DNA of 64,000 nucleotides. It comes from CAVOAK01 sp965217615 (GTDB taxonomy: Bacteria; Pseudomonadota; Alphaproteobacteria; UBA8366; CAVOAK01). A program made the translations under genes and the position numbers. Each line of letters opens with the position of its first letter. Position 1 is the stretch's first letter. The notes under the pieces were generated by a model. That model saw only the letters and a program-made list of their open reading frames with translations. It was not told where the DNA came from and searched no databases. Below, one piece after another: positions 46,893-56,999 of the stretch. The stretch is taken from contig CBDCIT010000030.1 of the NCBI GenBank assembly GCA_965217615.1, positions 1 to 64,000 on the forward strand, in the 5' to 3' direction.

Positions 46893-48964
46893 GTCGCGGT
46901 AGGGAAGCGGGTTACCCCGCTCCCCCCGCTCAGATCCCCGCATGCCCGGTGGGGCACGGGGCTCCTACCTCGGGTGTTTGACGGCAAAACGCACCGTCGG
47001 CCAAGGGTGCCGAACCTGGACGGGTGGCCAATGCAATGCGGCAATGCGCACGATATCGGCGATCGTGGTCCGGTCCTTCTGTGACCGTCTTCGCAGGACA
47101 TTCACCCAGATCCATGAGAGCCGCCGCACAAACCCCCTTGCGGCCGAGCTGCTGGTCGGGACGGCGAAATAGTTCAGCCATCCATTGACCACCTGACCCA
47201 GCCAGCGCGCGGTTTCGTGGACATCTTCGTGCATCCGCCTACGGAGCTCCCCTTTGATCCGATTCAGGGTCCGCGTGACCCGCTTCGCTATCGGCTTGCG
47301 CCCCAGTCCGAATTTCCCGTTCCTCTTCTTCCGGCAATAGTGCGTGAATCCAAGGAACTCGAAGGTCTCCGGTCGCCGTTCCCCTCGTGCCCGGCGGTCC
47401 GCCATCGCGAACCTGCCAAACTCGATGAGTCGGGTCTTGTCTGGATGCAGCTCAAGCTCAAACTGGCCCAGCCTTTCCTTGAGATCGTGGAGAAACCGCT
47501 CCGCGTCCTGTTTGCGTTGGAACCCGACCACGAAGTCATCGGCATACCGCACGATGATTGTTGCCCCCGTGGCCACACGGGTGCGCCATTTCTTCTGGAA
47601 CCAGAGGTCGAGGACGTAGTGCAGGTAGATGTTCGCGAGAATCGGTGAAGCCACCGCGCCCTGAGGCGTTCCTCGCAAGTTATCCCGCCACTCGCCATCT
47701 TCCATGACGCCGGCATTCAGCCATTTGGCGATCAGCCTGATGACCCGCTTGTCTCCGATGCGATCCTCAAGAAACCGGACCAGCCAGTCCCGAGAGACAT
47801 TGTCGAAAAATCCGCGGATGTCACAGTCCACTATCCAGTTGACCTTGCGCCGTTCTATCCCGAAGGCCAGAGCATCAAGCGCGTCGTGCGCCCCACGCCC
47901 CGGTCGGAACCCGTAGCTGAACCCGAGAAAATCCGGCTCGTAAATTGGCGTCAGGATAACTTCCACCACCGCTTTCTGGACAATCTTGTCTTCCAGTGCG
48001 GCAATGCCGAGCGGTCGTGTCCCGCCATCCGGTTTGGGTATTTCGACCCGCCGGGATGGCCGCGCCCGATACGCTCCCGAGTGCACGCGTCCGTGAAGGT
48101 CGAGCAGCCGCTCTTCCAGCCCTTCCTCGTACTCTCCCCACGTCATCCCATCCACCCCCGGCGAGGCGTCCTTCTTCAACTCGAAGAACGCCCACGTCAG
48201 GGCATCTATCGTGACATGGTGTAGCAGCGCAGTGAGTTTCTCCTGCGGTTTCCTCGTTACAGCCTGCCGTATCCACGCGACCGCCTGTGACACGCTTTCC
48301 CGACACTGCGTCCGGCACGTGCTTTGATCTCGCGGATTCCCCTTGGTTGAGGCACTTCCCTCCGGCGACTCCGCAGGCGCTTGCGCGCCCTTGTTCGTCG
48401 CTTTCATCGGTACTATTCCCTCATCCGACTTCTCCATTCCGTGCGTCATCGGTTACGGATACATCCTTTCCTTTGCGGCCCCGTTACGACTTCGGGGCAA
48501 AATGGAGACCTCCCAGGTCCCGGCAATGAGGACGTACGAACGTGCATGGGTTCTTCGACACCGTGGAGCCCAACATCCCCTCACCATGTCGGTGATGTCG
48601 GTGTTGCCTTCGACCGCAGGCACAGTCTCGGCTCTCCAGACAAGCAACCTTTCGATGCTCCGTTGCCCTGCCCATCCGCACCCCTGTCAACGCTTCACCT
48701 GCCGCCTCGCGACGACCGGCGCATGACTCGGGGCGAGAGTGGTGGTTAACCTCTACTCCCTACCGGACTCTCACCGGCTATCCTCTGCCAGTTAGCCTGG
48801 CACACGCCCGCATGGTCGCTGAGCCGCCCAATGGCGGCCCGTTCCATCGAAGTGCTTCAGGCTATGTCGTTACCTCCATAACTCGCTCCGATTGCTACCG
48901 GCTGGAACGACAGTTGCCGGGCGGGATTTGCACCCGCTGTAAGATGGTGCCTTTCACGGCACAC
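46893..48964 (-). mobile_element. Group II intron (upstream of a tandem pair)
   Basis: On the minus strand it begins GTGTGCCGTGAAAGGCACCA at 48964, a typical group II 5' end, and ends near CCCTACCGCGAC at 46893. Domain V-like hairpin at 46933-46964 (AGCCCCGTGCCCCACCGGGC ... GCGGGG). The 5' exon GGCGCAGTGAGAACG matches copy A GGCGCAGTGAGACCG. Only about 6 bp separate its end from the start of the next intron. The exact 3' end is uncertain by a few bases. Confidence 0.8.
46965..48407 (-). CDS. ltrA: Group II intron reverse transcriptase/maturase
   Basis: 480 aa from MKATNKGAQAPAESPEGSAS with GAGGGAATAG upstream. RT motifs: ASPGVDGMTWGEYEEGLEER, PKPDGGTRPLGIAALEDKIV, GFSYGFRPGRGAHDALDAL, DIRGFFDNVSRDW, RGTPQGAVASPILANIYLHY and the catalytic RYADDFVVGFQ. 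The X domain is TFEFLGFTHYCRKKRNGKFG onward. A different subclass from the downstream intron protein. No endonuclease domain; the ORF ends just before domain V. Confidence 0.93.
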   Translation of the reverse strand: MKATNKGAQAPAESPEGSASTKGNPRDQSTCRTQCRESVSQAVAWIRQAVTRKPQEKLTALLHHVTIDALTWAFFELKKDASPGVDGMTWGEYEEGLEERLLDLHGRVHSGAYRARPSRRVEIPKPDGGTRPLGIAALEDKIVQKAVVEVILTPIYEPDFLGFSYGFRPGRGAHDALDALAFGIERRKVNWIVDCDIRGFFDNVSRDWLVRFLEDRIGDKRVIRLIAKWLNAGVMEDGEWRDNLRGTPQGAVASPILANIYLHYVLDLWFQKKWRTRVATGATIIVRYADDFVVGFQRKQDAERFLHDLKERLGQFELELHPDKTRLIEFGRFAMADRRARGERRPETFEFLGFTHYCRKKRNGKFGLGRKPIAKRVTRTLNRIKGELRRRMHEDVHETARWLGQVVNGWLNYFAVPTSSSAARGFVRRLSWIWVNVLRRRSQKDRTTIADIVRIAALHWPPVQVRHPWPTVRFAVKHPR

Positions 48965-49234
48965 CGTTCTCACTGCGCCAACCCCTCCGGGGTCCTCCAC
49001 TCCGCTTACGCTCCGTTTCGGCGATAGCTCGCAATGCCACGCCGCTGCGCGGCTAACGCCGTTGGAATATTCGACCGTGGCTCGCTCGCTTCGCTCCCTG
49101 CGCCCGCACCATCGCGTATTCCAACGGCGCAGGCATTCCGGCAATCGTGGCTCCGCTGCGAGCGCGTGAAACAAAGAGTCATCACAACGGGGCATACCGC
49201 CTCGGAGGATTGCAACAATGCAATGGAGAGACTC
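48965..49234 (+). promoter_or_regulatory. Leader of the DUF2493 gene, copy B
   Basis: Counterpart of 7386-7655, dense in short palindromes such as GCTCGCTCGCTTCGCTCCCT and GGCTCCGCTGCGAGC. The introns, read from the opposite strand, separate it from its upstream half (44789-45069). Any transcript starting before 45069 must pass 3.9 kb of antisense intron. Confidence 0.45.
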
Positions 49235-50152
49235 ATGCAGAACTTAATCAGCACCGAAACATCATCACAGACCGCAATGGCTTGCGACCAAGCCGCCCTG
49301 TTCGGCGCTACACCGGATCCCGACGCGTTCGACAATCGCGAGATTTGGAACGAGGAAGAGGCGCTTGCCGGGGTCGAGGAAGCCATCCACATCCTGGCCA
49401 GCACCGTCGCACCGGACGGCACCCAGCTCGCCGACGAACGCGAGAGCCTCCTCTGGGGCTTTGTCAATGCGCTGCACGCCCAGGTCCAGCGGATCGTCCG
49501 TAGTATCGACAAGATCGCGCCCGAGATGAAAGACCTCGGCCAGGAACAGGATGGCTCCGAGATCAAGTCCCGGGAACTTGAACTCCTCACCGACCGGGTC
49601 CAGAACCTCGGCGACCGGCGCGACGCATTCGAGACCATGCGCGACCTCGCCGCCGAAGGATACCGCACCGAGACCGGCGATACCTGGCGCCCGCGTAACG
49701 GATCGCACAGCAGCCAGACCGGCAAGCTCACTTCAGCCGCCATCGACGCCCGCGACTACATGCGCGCTCGAAAGGACCGCGAGACCTCCGAACATCTGCC
49801 CGAGGGCACCCTGGTCGGCTTCACCGGCGGCAAGGACTTCGACAACGTCACCGCCATCTGGCGCTCCCTGGACAGCATCAAGATCAAGTACGACGACATG
49901 GTCCTGCTGCATGGCGGCGGACCCGGGGCCGAGAAGATCGCCGCAAGCTGGGCGGAGAAGAACGGCGTTCACCAAGTCGTCTGCAAACCCGACTGGGGTC
50001 GCGACGGCAAGGCCGCGCCCTTCCGGCGAAACGACGTCCTGCTGAACTTCCTGCCGAAGGGCCTCGTCGCCTTCCCAGGTTCCGGCATCACCAACAACAT
50101 GGTCGACAAGGCCCGCAAGGTCGGAATACCCGTCCTGATCGGCGCCGCGTAG
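49235..50152 (+). CDS. DUF2493 / SLOG-type protein, copy B
   Basis: 305 aa, same length as copy A and same start (MQNLISTETSSQTAMACDQA). C-terminal SLOG-type motifs: LVGFTGGKDFDN, MVLLHGGGPGAEKIAASWAE, VCKPDWGRDGKAAPFRR and VAFPGSGITNNMVDKAR. N-terminal half helical and acidic. Most differences from copy A are conservative. Nucleotide-binding role from the family; the ligand is unknown. Followed by a terminator. Confidence 0.85.
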   Translation: MQNLISTETSSQTAMACDQAALFGATPDPDAFDNREIWNEEEALAGVEEAIHILASTVAPDGTQLADERESLLWGFVNALHAQVQRIVRSIDKIAPEMKDLGQEQDGSEIKSRELELLTDRVQNLGDRRDAFETMRDLAAEGYRTETGDTWRPRNGSHSSQTGKLTSAAIDARDYMRARKDRETSEHLPEGTLVGFTGGKDFDNVTAIWRSLDSIKIKYDDMVLLHGGGPGAEKIAASWAEKNGVHQVVCKPDWGRDGKAAPFRRNDVLLNFLPKGLVAFPGSGITNNMVDKARKVGIPVLIGAA

Positions 50153-50163
50153 AGATACCCTTC

Positions 50164-50211
50164 AGGGCCGGTCCCCGCCACCACTCGGCGCGGGATCGGC
50201 CCTCCTTTTTA
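50164..50211 (+). terminator. Terminator after DUF2493 gene, copy B
   Basis: AGGGCCGGTCCCCGCC pairs with GCGCGGGATCGGCCCT, then CCTTTTTAT. Confidence 0.8.
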
Positions 50212-50869
50212 TGCCAGGTGCATAAAGTCGCGGCCTATGGCGGGGCGCTTCGCGCCGCCGCCAACTGTGCGAGCTTACGCTCGCAGACGGCTCGCCGCTC
50301 TTCGAACGATGCATCGCCGCCCTACGGCACGGCGCTTCGCGCCATCGCCATATGCGTGCACCGACGTGCCACGCCATCATCCCCCCCCTGCAACTTCCTT
50401 GTTCGTATCCGCAACCACAACGACGGCTCTCCATACTTCGAGGGCCACATCTCGTTTTGCAAGAGAAGGTACGCATCCGTTCAGCTCGGAACAGCTTACT
50501 GCCATCTTCTGTTGATCCCCGTTGTCAGTCCCAGCAGCGACCTTGTTCAGGAATGGTCGCAAGCTACGCTCACCGATATCAATCCCGCGTACGTTCAACA
50601 CTTCAACCCAGGCCCAATTCGCCGCGTGTGCAAGTTTGTTCTATTATTGTTCATGACTTGTTCTCTGCGTTTGCAATCTATATCCTCTCACGGAACGTTA
50701 TATAGCGAAGTAAGCAATGCACACCTCTGCCGTAAACTGGCCTGTTCAGTTGGACGATCCTGGAGAATATCTCTCTCAGGGTGTCTGCGAACGCGATCTT
50801 GGCATGAAGGTGAAAGAAAGAGCTTAGAGAGTTGAAACCGGCGGCGGGCAAAATGAGGATAGGGCTGAG
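50212..50869. other. Noncoding region before relaxase, copy B
   Basis: Contains hairpins GGCGC-TTC-GCGCC (50243-50255 and 50331-50343) and TGCGAGC-TTAC-GCTCGCA (50268-50285), then diverged DNA, then the 48-bp block at 50677. No gene supported. Confidence 0.5.
50677..50724. promoter_or_regulatory. 48-bp block identical to copy A; candidate oriT or promoter
   Basis: Identical to 9364-9411, about 145 bp upstream of the relaxase start. Its strict conservation inside diverged noncoding DNA indicates a sequence-specific role. Confidence 0.4.
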
Positions 50870-53800
50870 ATGGTAGCGACGCTGGCCCAAATGGCCTCGG
50901 CAGGCTATTACCTTGAGAGCCAGCGCTCCTTCCGTCATCCCAACGAGTACTACACCGCGGGCGAGGAACCCGATGGCGTTTGGTGGAACCCCAGCGGCCT
51001 GTTCGGGCTTGCCGACGGCGGCAGGGTCGATGGCGGCGATTTTCATCGTCTGTATCATGGTTTCGCCCCGGATGGTGGAGGGCGGCTGACGCGCAATGCC
51101 GGTAGCGAGAAGCGCTCGCCCGGCCTCGACGTGACGTTCAGCGCGGACAAGAGCGTCTCCGCCCTGTGGGCTATCGCCGATCCGGAACTGCGTTTGCAGA
51201 TCGAGCGGGCGCATAACGACGCAGCCCGTGCCGCATTGGCAGAGACGGTGTTGCGTCATTGCGCCTGGACGCGGCTTCAGGAACGAGATGGAACCAGGGT
51301 TGTGGCGGCAGACATCATAGGTGCGATGTTCCAGCATGGCACGAGCCGCGAGAACGACCCGCAGCTTCATACCCATTGCACGATCTTCAATGCCGCACGA
51401 ACGCATGCGGACGGCAAGTACCGGGCGCTGCACCAGCACCCGGTCTATGCCTGGATGAAGGCAGCGGGGGCGGTCTACCGTAATGCCTTGGCGTGGAACC
51501 TGCGGGACCTGCTTGGCATACGCATGGAGCAGTACGGCAAGGACAATGAGTTCACCCGCATCGTCGGCTTTGCCCCATCCGTTGGAGCCGCCGGGCAAGA
51601 ACCGGCGGCGTTGATCGCGCACTGGTCGAAGCGCCGGGATCAGATTGTCGAAGCAGCCCGGGAGATGGGTTTTACGGTTGAGGGCAACGCGCCGCGGGCT
51701 GCAGCGGCGAACAAGGTCACGCGGGCCGGCAAGTCGCCGGACAACGACCCGGGGATCCGGCACGCACGCTGGTGCTCCGAGGCGGACGGCTTTATCGAAC
51801 GCGAGGCGCTGATCGCTTCGTTATTGGGCAAGTCGGAAGAGATTGCCCAGGAGCAGGTCCGGGCGCTGACGGAAGTCCTGGAAGGCCTGCCGGAGCGTCT
51901 TACGCGGGAGGAAGCGGTCTTTCGCCTGCCCGACATCGTCGAGCGGGTGGGCAATGCGACTGCTGGGTTGTTGGGCCGGGACGCGGTGGGGACAAGCATC
52001 GAGCGTGTTGTTCTGAGCCCGGAGGTGGTGCGCCTGACCCGCCCGCCCAGGTCGGCCGAGGGCCGGGCCGACATGGCGCACACGAGGCTGTATTCAACCC
52101 GTCACACTCTCCAGATGGAGCTGGAAGTCAGGCATATGGCGGCAGGCATGGCCGCCGATAAGGGACATTCCTTGCCCGCCCTGGCCGTAGGCGCAAAGGT
52201 GGCGGGGCTGCTGAAGGCGGGCTATCCGCTGAGCGAGGAACAAATCGCGGCGATCCGGACGGACACCACATCGGAGGGCCGGGTCGCCATCATCGAAGGG
52301 GCGGCAGGCTCGGGCAAGACCACAACGCTGCGTCCGATCGCCGATCTCTACCGTGAACACGGGAGCGACATCATCGCCACCGCCGTGGCTTGGCGCACGG
52401 CAGTGGCGCTTGGGAACGATCTCGATGCGCGGCCGTTCTGCGTCGACAAGCTGCTACGTCTTGCCGCGCGGGGCGGCATCGAGATTACCAAGGACACCAT
52501 CATTATCGTCGACGAAGCGGGGATGCTGTCGACCCGCCAGGCGCATCATATTCTCCAACTCTCCGAGCGCCATGGAGCGAAGATCGTCTTCGCGGGCGAC
52601 ACCCAACAGCAACAACCCGTTGAGGCGGGACCGGGGCTGAGGTTGATCCGCGATGCGGTTGGCAGTGTGCGGGTGGACCGCATACGGCGCCAGAAAGCTG
52701 ATCTGGAGGATATCCTGACCCATATCCAGGGCGAGACACCCGGGACGGCGCGGCTTCTGGTGAACTCGATGGCAGAGGAGAGGCGCACCCGCATTCTTAA
52801 CTACTACGAGAACATGAAAGGAGGACTTGTATTTACGCCGTGGCAGGTCGCTGTGTCCGAGGCGCTGCGCGACGGCGATGCGGCATCGGCCATTGCAGCG
52901 CTCCACCTGCGTGGGCGGTTCCATATCGGGTATGACGAAGAAAAGACGTTGACCGGTCTGGTCGACGACTGGGACCGCTACCAGCGGGCGAACCCCGGCA
53001 AATCCAGCGTTGTGCTGGCGCGCACGCGGGCTGAAGCATGGGCGCTGTCGCACCTGATGCGTGAGCGTCGGTTCGTTGCGCTGACCGATAGAGAAAGTGC
53101 AGATACGGCCCGGGCTCATGCGGACCGGGTGACGGTGATGGTCAGCCGGAGCACGGAAGACGAGCGGGCGGCGTCGCCGCTGGAGATCGCGCGGGGCGAC
53201 CGGTTGCGTATCGGCGCAACCCACTGGAAGAAGCAGCTGTTCAACGGCACCGTGGTCACGGTAGAGAACTTCAAGGTTGAAAGGAGCGAGACCGGTGCGG
53301 AGCCGAGCGTCCTGATATCGGCGCGCACCGAGGATGGTCGTGAAGTCACCTTCCATCACGACGAAATCCGCGACTGGTACGGCAATATCCGTCTCGATCA
53401 TGGCTATGCGATGACCATCACCTCGGCACAGGGGCTGACCGTGGACCGGACCTTCCTGCTGGCCGATGCGAGGCCCTCGCGCGAGACGATCTATCCCGCC
53501 GCGACACGCCATCGCGAGAGGCTGGACATCTACGTCAACCGGGCGCCGCTCGCTCTCGACATCGCCGACAGGCGGGCCGACAACGACCGGGAAATTTCGG
53601 TGATGGACACCGAGATCCGGGGGTATCTGGCCGAGCGCTGGTCGCGTTCGCAACCGAAGGAAGCAGCACTCGACTACATGGCGGGTGGTGTGTGGGAAGA
53701 GCGTCGGGAGGATGTCCGGGAGGATAGAAACCGATCCCCTGGCGAAGCCCAAGGCGAGGATATCCCTGCGGCGGCAAACGACAACGCGCTGGTACGCATC

Positions 53801-56428
53801 GCGCGGGATGTCCGGCGCACCGCCTTCGGCTGGCGTTACGCCCAGACGGTTGCCGCCTTCGCCGATGGCCGCAGGAAGGTTCTCGCAGCATACGACGATC
53901 TCCGGGAACGAACCCGCTTGCAAGGCGATGCAGTGGCCCTTGGGCCTGCTTACCGCGAGACGCTCAACCGCCATGGGGTGTTGCTGAAACAGGCCGAGAC
54001 CTTCCGCGCCCGCTCCGACGAATTTGCCTCCCTGCTGGCCGAGCGGGGCGGCATCACCCGAAATGACCTCGACGAGTTCGAGGACCTCCATGTCCGCGCC
54101 CGCCGTCATCGGCGCGCGGCCACGATGCGGCACGTGCATCGGACAAGGAAGGAAGCGGAACAGGACGTACAACAGCCAAAACCCGAATCGTGGCAAGGGG
54201 AGCTGTCGCTGGAGGGCAGCCGCGCCGAAGCGCCCAGGCCTGTCGATATGGTGATTATGGACACGGCCGGGATGCAGTCTCCCGATCATGCCGCGCTGGA
54301 GGTCCGGCTCATCGACTCCCTCCCGCCGGTCGAAGCCGAAGATTATCCCTGGGCACTTGCCGACGCCGCACGGGAAGATGTGCCGCCACCGAACCAGTAT
54401 CCTGCCACGGAGCCCGCCGATGCTGCCATTACAACACCCAATACGGCGGTGCCACTCACTGATTCTGAACCGGCGAAACCGGACTGGTTGACTCCATACG
54501 AAGCACTCCAGCGGGACTGGACCGAACTGATCGAGAGGGTCCAACAAACCGGAGAGTCGTTATTCTACGCCAAGGGCTACATAGACATGATCCCGCGCCT
54601 CCAGGCGCTGGCGGAGAACGGGCAAATCCCGGCCGAGACACGGGCACCGATGATCGAGGCGCTTGAAAATCACCAACGGGATCTCTCGGCGAGGAAGTAT
54701 GTCGAGGAGTACCTTGACGCCGCCGAACGGCACATGGATACGCATGCTTCCCTCCAACGCGTCGCCGATGGCCTCGGCGTACCGATCGTTCAGATATCGG
54801 ATCACCTGGGCTGGAGACTGGAGGCGGACCGGCTGATGGCAACGGCCGAGGTCATCCTCGCGGACGGCAAGACCTATGGACCCCATCTCGACAATATGGA
54901 ACCCGGCCGGGCGCGGGTGGAACGGGCGCTATCACGGCTGCGCCAAGTCATACGGGAGGATGGCGCATACGCCTCCAAAGTCAAGACACCGGAACCGCAC
55001 AGCGAACCTGTGGATACGCAGGAAACAGTCGAACAACCGGAGCCCGCAACGCCGGCCTGGATGCCCGCCTACGAAGCCTTGCGCCGGGACTGGAACAGCC
55101 TCATCGAAGACGCCCGGCAAGCCGGCATCCCATTATTCTACGCCAAGGGCTACATGGACATCGCCATGCGCGTTCAAACGATTGCGGAGACCCCGGATAT
55201 CCCGGCCAAATCACGGGCACCCTTGATCCAGGTGCTTGAGAATCACCAGCACTATCTCTCGACCCGCAAACAGATCCTGGAGTATCCGGGCGAAGCGCAA
55301 CGGCACATGGAGGCACGCGCCTCTCTCCAGGACGTTGCGGCGGATCGGGAATTTGAGCTAACCGGGGTTCCGGCCTACCTGGACTGGCGGCAGGAGGCCG
55401 AGCGCCTCACGGCTGCGGGCGAGGCCATCCTCTCCGGCAAGGCTACATATGGCGCCCATCTTGACAAGCTCGTCACGGCCAAGACGCACATGACGGGGGC
55501 GCTCTCGGCGCTTCGCGAGGTGATCCGGGTTGATGACAAGGAGCTGGCCGAACGGAAGGAGCGTGAGAGTCGACGCCTGCGAAACCGCCACTGGGTCGGT
55601 CCCCGATTCGCATTGGAGGACGGCACCGCGCTGGACGCGGCGTGGACCATGTCCCCCAGCGCATCGCCTGTGCAGGCGGCGCTCTCCCACCTCGGCAGCG
55701 CCATCGGCTACCTCGTCGGCGGGCAGGACTACCAAAATCGGCTTCGTGATGCGAGGTTCGCGGGGCAGGCTCTAGAGCGCGCGGGGAAACTGAAGCGGGA
55801 CTGGAACCGCCATATGGATCGTGCCGCAGAGGGGGGCGTCCATGTCATCTACACGGATGGCTTCAACCGTCTGCGCAAGGAGCTCGACTCTCTTTCCCAG
55901 AACATGCTCCTGGATCGCGGCGTCAAATCGGAGATCAACGCGGTGCTCGCTCCGATCGGCAAGGTCGTGTCAAATCGAAACTACTTCGACAATTGCCGTG
56001 AATACATGGCGGCCCGGCTGGACCGCCGCGAGGCGCTGGAGGCCGAGGCGGCCGAGCGAGGCGTGGCGGTTGCCGACCTTGGACGCTACGACACATGGCG
56101 GGACGTGACTGACTATGCGGTGGGCCGCTGCGAGGAACTCATGGACGACCCGGTCAATTACGGAATTCACCTCGATTACATCGCGCACGCGCAAGAGAGC
56201 CTCGGCTCAACGCTCGCGCGGGTGCGCGATGTGCTTGAAGAGGACGACCGGCACTTAGCTGTGACCCTGGCAGGGCAACGCGAGGGCGAGAGCCTCCGGA
56301 CGCGCGAGGAGCACATCGCCCGCCTCCTCGACGATCCGGAGAAACTCCGGGAGTTGCGCCAACAGCGCGCCGAGCGTAAGGCCGGGCGGCAGCAGAGCAG
56401 GGGCCGGTATTGGAGCATGCGTATCTAG
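50870..56428 (+). CDS. MobF-type conjugative relaxase-helicase, copy B (intact)
   Basis: 1,852 aa. The TrwC-type relaxase domain covers ~1-300: Tyr-rich AGYYLESQRSFRHPNEYYTA, VTFSADKSVSALWAIADP and the metal-binding histidines in ENDPQLHTHCTIFNAA (~165-169). A RecD-like helicase covers ~450-950 with Walker A EGAAGSGKTTTL (~478), Walker B IIVDEAGML (~545) and AMTITSAQGLTVDRTFLL. The region ~1200-1850 has three related helical modules (start ~1204, ~1396, ~1640; RDWxxLIExxxxxGxxLFYAKGY core). It nicks oriT and unwinds the strand for transfer. Longer than TrwC (~970 aa), close to TraI in size. Confidence 0.95.
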   Translation: MVATLAQMASAGYYLESQRSFRHPNEYYTAGEEPDGVWWNPSGLFGLADGGRVDGGDFHRLYHGFAPDGGGRLTRNAGSEKRSPGLDVTFSADKSVSALWAIADPELRLQIERAHNDAARAALAETVLRHCAWTRLQERDGTRVVAADIIGAMFQHGTSRENDPQLHTHCTIFNAARTHADGKYRALHQHPVYAWMKAAGAVYRNALAWNLRDLLGIRMEQYGKDNEFTRIVGFAPSVGAAGQEPAALIAHWSKRRDQIVEAAREMGFTVEGNAPRAAAANKVTRAGKSPDNDPGIRHARWCSEADGFIEREALIASLLGKSEEIAQEQVRALTEVLEGLPERLTREEAVFRLPDIVERVGNATAGLLGRDAVGTSIERVVLSPEVVRLTRPPRSAEGRADMAHTRLYSTRHTLQMELEVRHMAAGMAADKGHSLPALAVGAKVAGLLKAGYPLSEEQIAAIRTDTTSEGRVAIIEGAAGSGKTTTLRPIADLYREHGSDIIATAVAWRTAVALGNDLDARPFCVDKLLRLAARGGIEITKDTIIIVDEAGMLSTRQAHHILQLSERHGAKIVFAGDTQQQQPVEAGPGLRLIRDAVGSVRVDRIRRQKADLEDILTHIQGETPGTARLLVNSMAEERRTRILNYYENMKGGLVFTPWQVAVSEALRDGDAASAIAALHLRGRFHIGYDEEKTLTGLVDDWDRYQRANPGKSSVVLARTRAEAWALSHLMRERRFVALTDRESADTARAHADRVTVMVSRSTEDERAASPLEIARGDRLRIGATHWKKQLFNGTVVTVENFKVERSETGAEPSVLISARTEDGREVTFHHDEIRDWYGNIRLDHGYAMTITSAQGLTVDRTFLLADARPSRETIYPAATRHRERLDIYVNRAPLALDIADRRADNDREISVMDTEIRGYLAERWSRSQPKEAALDYMAGGVWEERREDVREDRNRSPGEAQGEDIPAAANDNALVRIARDVRRTAFGWRYAQTVAAFADGRRKVLAAYDDLRERTRLQGDAVALGPAYRETLNRHGVLLKQAETFRARSDEFASLLAERGGITRNDLDEFEDLHVRARRHRRAATMRHVHRTRKEAEQDVQQPKPESWQGELSLEGSRAEAPRPVDMVIMDTAGMQSPDHAALEVRLIDSLPPVEAEDYPWALADAAREDVPPPNQYPATEPADAAITTPNTAVPLTDSEPAKPDWLTPYEALQRDWTELIERVQQTGESLFYAKGYIDMIPRLQALAENGQIPAETRAPMIEALENHQRDLSARKYVEEYLDAAERHMDTHASLQRVADGLGVPIVQISDHLGWRLEADRLMATAEVILADGKTYGPHLDNMEPGRARVERALSRLRQVIREDGAYASKVKTPEPHSEPVDTQETVEQPEPATPAWMPAYEALRRDWNSLIEDARQAGIPLFYAKGYMDIAMRVQTIAETPDIPAKSRAPLIQVLENHQHYLSTRKQILEYPGEAQRHMEARASLQDVAADREFELTGVPAYLDWRQEAERLTAAGEAILSGKATYGAHLDKLVTAKTHMTGALSALREVIRVDDKELAERKERESRRLRNRHWVGPRFALEDGTALDAAWTMSPSASPVQAALSHLGSAIGYLVGGQDYQNRLRDARFAGQALERAGKLKRDWNRHMDRAAEGGVHVIYTDGFNRLRKELDSLSQNMLLDRGVKSEINAVLAPIGKVVSNRNYFDNCREYMAARLDRREALEAEAAERGVAVADLGRYDTWRDVTDYAVGRCEELMDDPVNYGIHLDYIAHAQESLGSTLARVRDVLEEDDRHLAVTLAGQREGESLRTREEHIARLLDDPEKLRELRQQRAERKAGRQQSRGRYWSMRI

Positions 56429-56530
56429 TCCAGCATGGCCATGCCGGCGACGAAATCGCGATAGCCGTCGTTCATTGGACGAAGGAAGTTCCTGGCCCCC
56501 TTGAACGCGTGTGGTGACAGCGAACTTTCC
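56425..56530 (-). pseudogene. 3' tail of a lost convergent gene, copy B
   Basis: Ends FLRPMNDGYRDFVAGMAMLD, the counterpart of 16425-16514. Its stop overlaps the relaxase stop. No intact upstream part is present. Confidence 0.35.
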
Positions 56531-56559
56531 CGGTGCGGTATGTTTAGCGTCGACGGATG

Positions 56560-56710
56560 TTGAACCGGGCGTTCGCGGCGATATCGTCACTCCCCGAAAT
56601 TCGCCGTCAGCAAGGCGGTCGCGGTGGACCTACCCGCGGCACCGCCGCTGAGCACCCCATTAGTGAAATCCTGCGTCACATACTGACCCTCCGCCCGGCC
56701 ACAAGACCCA
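56560..56710 (-). pseudogene. TbpB-like lipoprotein fragment
   Basis: GRAEGQYVTQDFTNGVLSGG then AAGRSTATALLTANFGE matches the barrel segment of the 16507 and 60827 lipoproteins. After it a frameshift gives SDDIAANARFNIR in another frame. Only about 50 codons remain. This marks where the lipoprotein adjoined the relaxase before the metalloprotease region arrived, or a second decayed copy. Confidence 0.7.
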
Positions 56711-56999
56711 GAATGTGAGCGCGCAAACGATAGTGGCGCACCGTCTGCCGGCCTGTGAAGTGCTGTGAAGCCATCGCGGCGATTGTACGATTGCAATGCG
56801 AAACAGCTTGAATAGGCGCCCTTACGCAGTGGGCTCTCAGGTAGCAGCCGCATCGGGACTCAACACATGCGCCAAGCGATGTGAAATTGCGATTGTGAGG
56901 TTGCTAACGTAGACAGTTGGCGTCACGCCGGAAACACCGCACTGGACACTGGCGTTAGCAATGTGGGTAGCATCGTCAACCATACATGGAGACCGGGCC

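Noticed and set aside
52454..54547. 697-codon open frame on the minus strand inside the relaxase gene
   Set aside because: Antisense shadow of a GC-rich gene; the plus-strand protein has clear relaxase and helicase motifs and the shadow has none. The same applies to long antisense frames at 12556-13704, 11573-12340 and 33058-34212.
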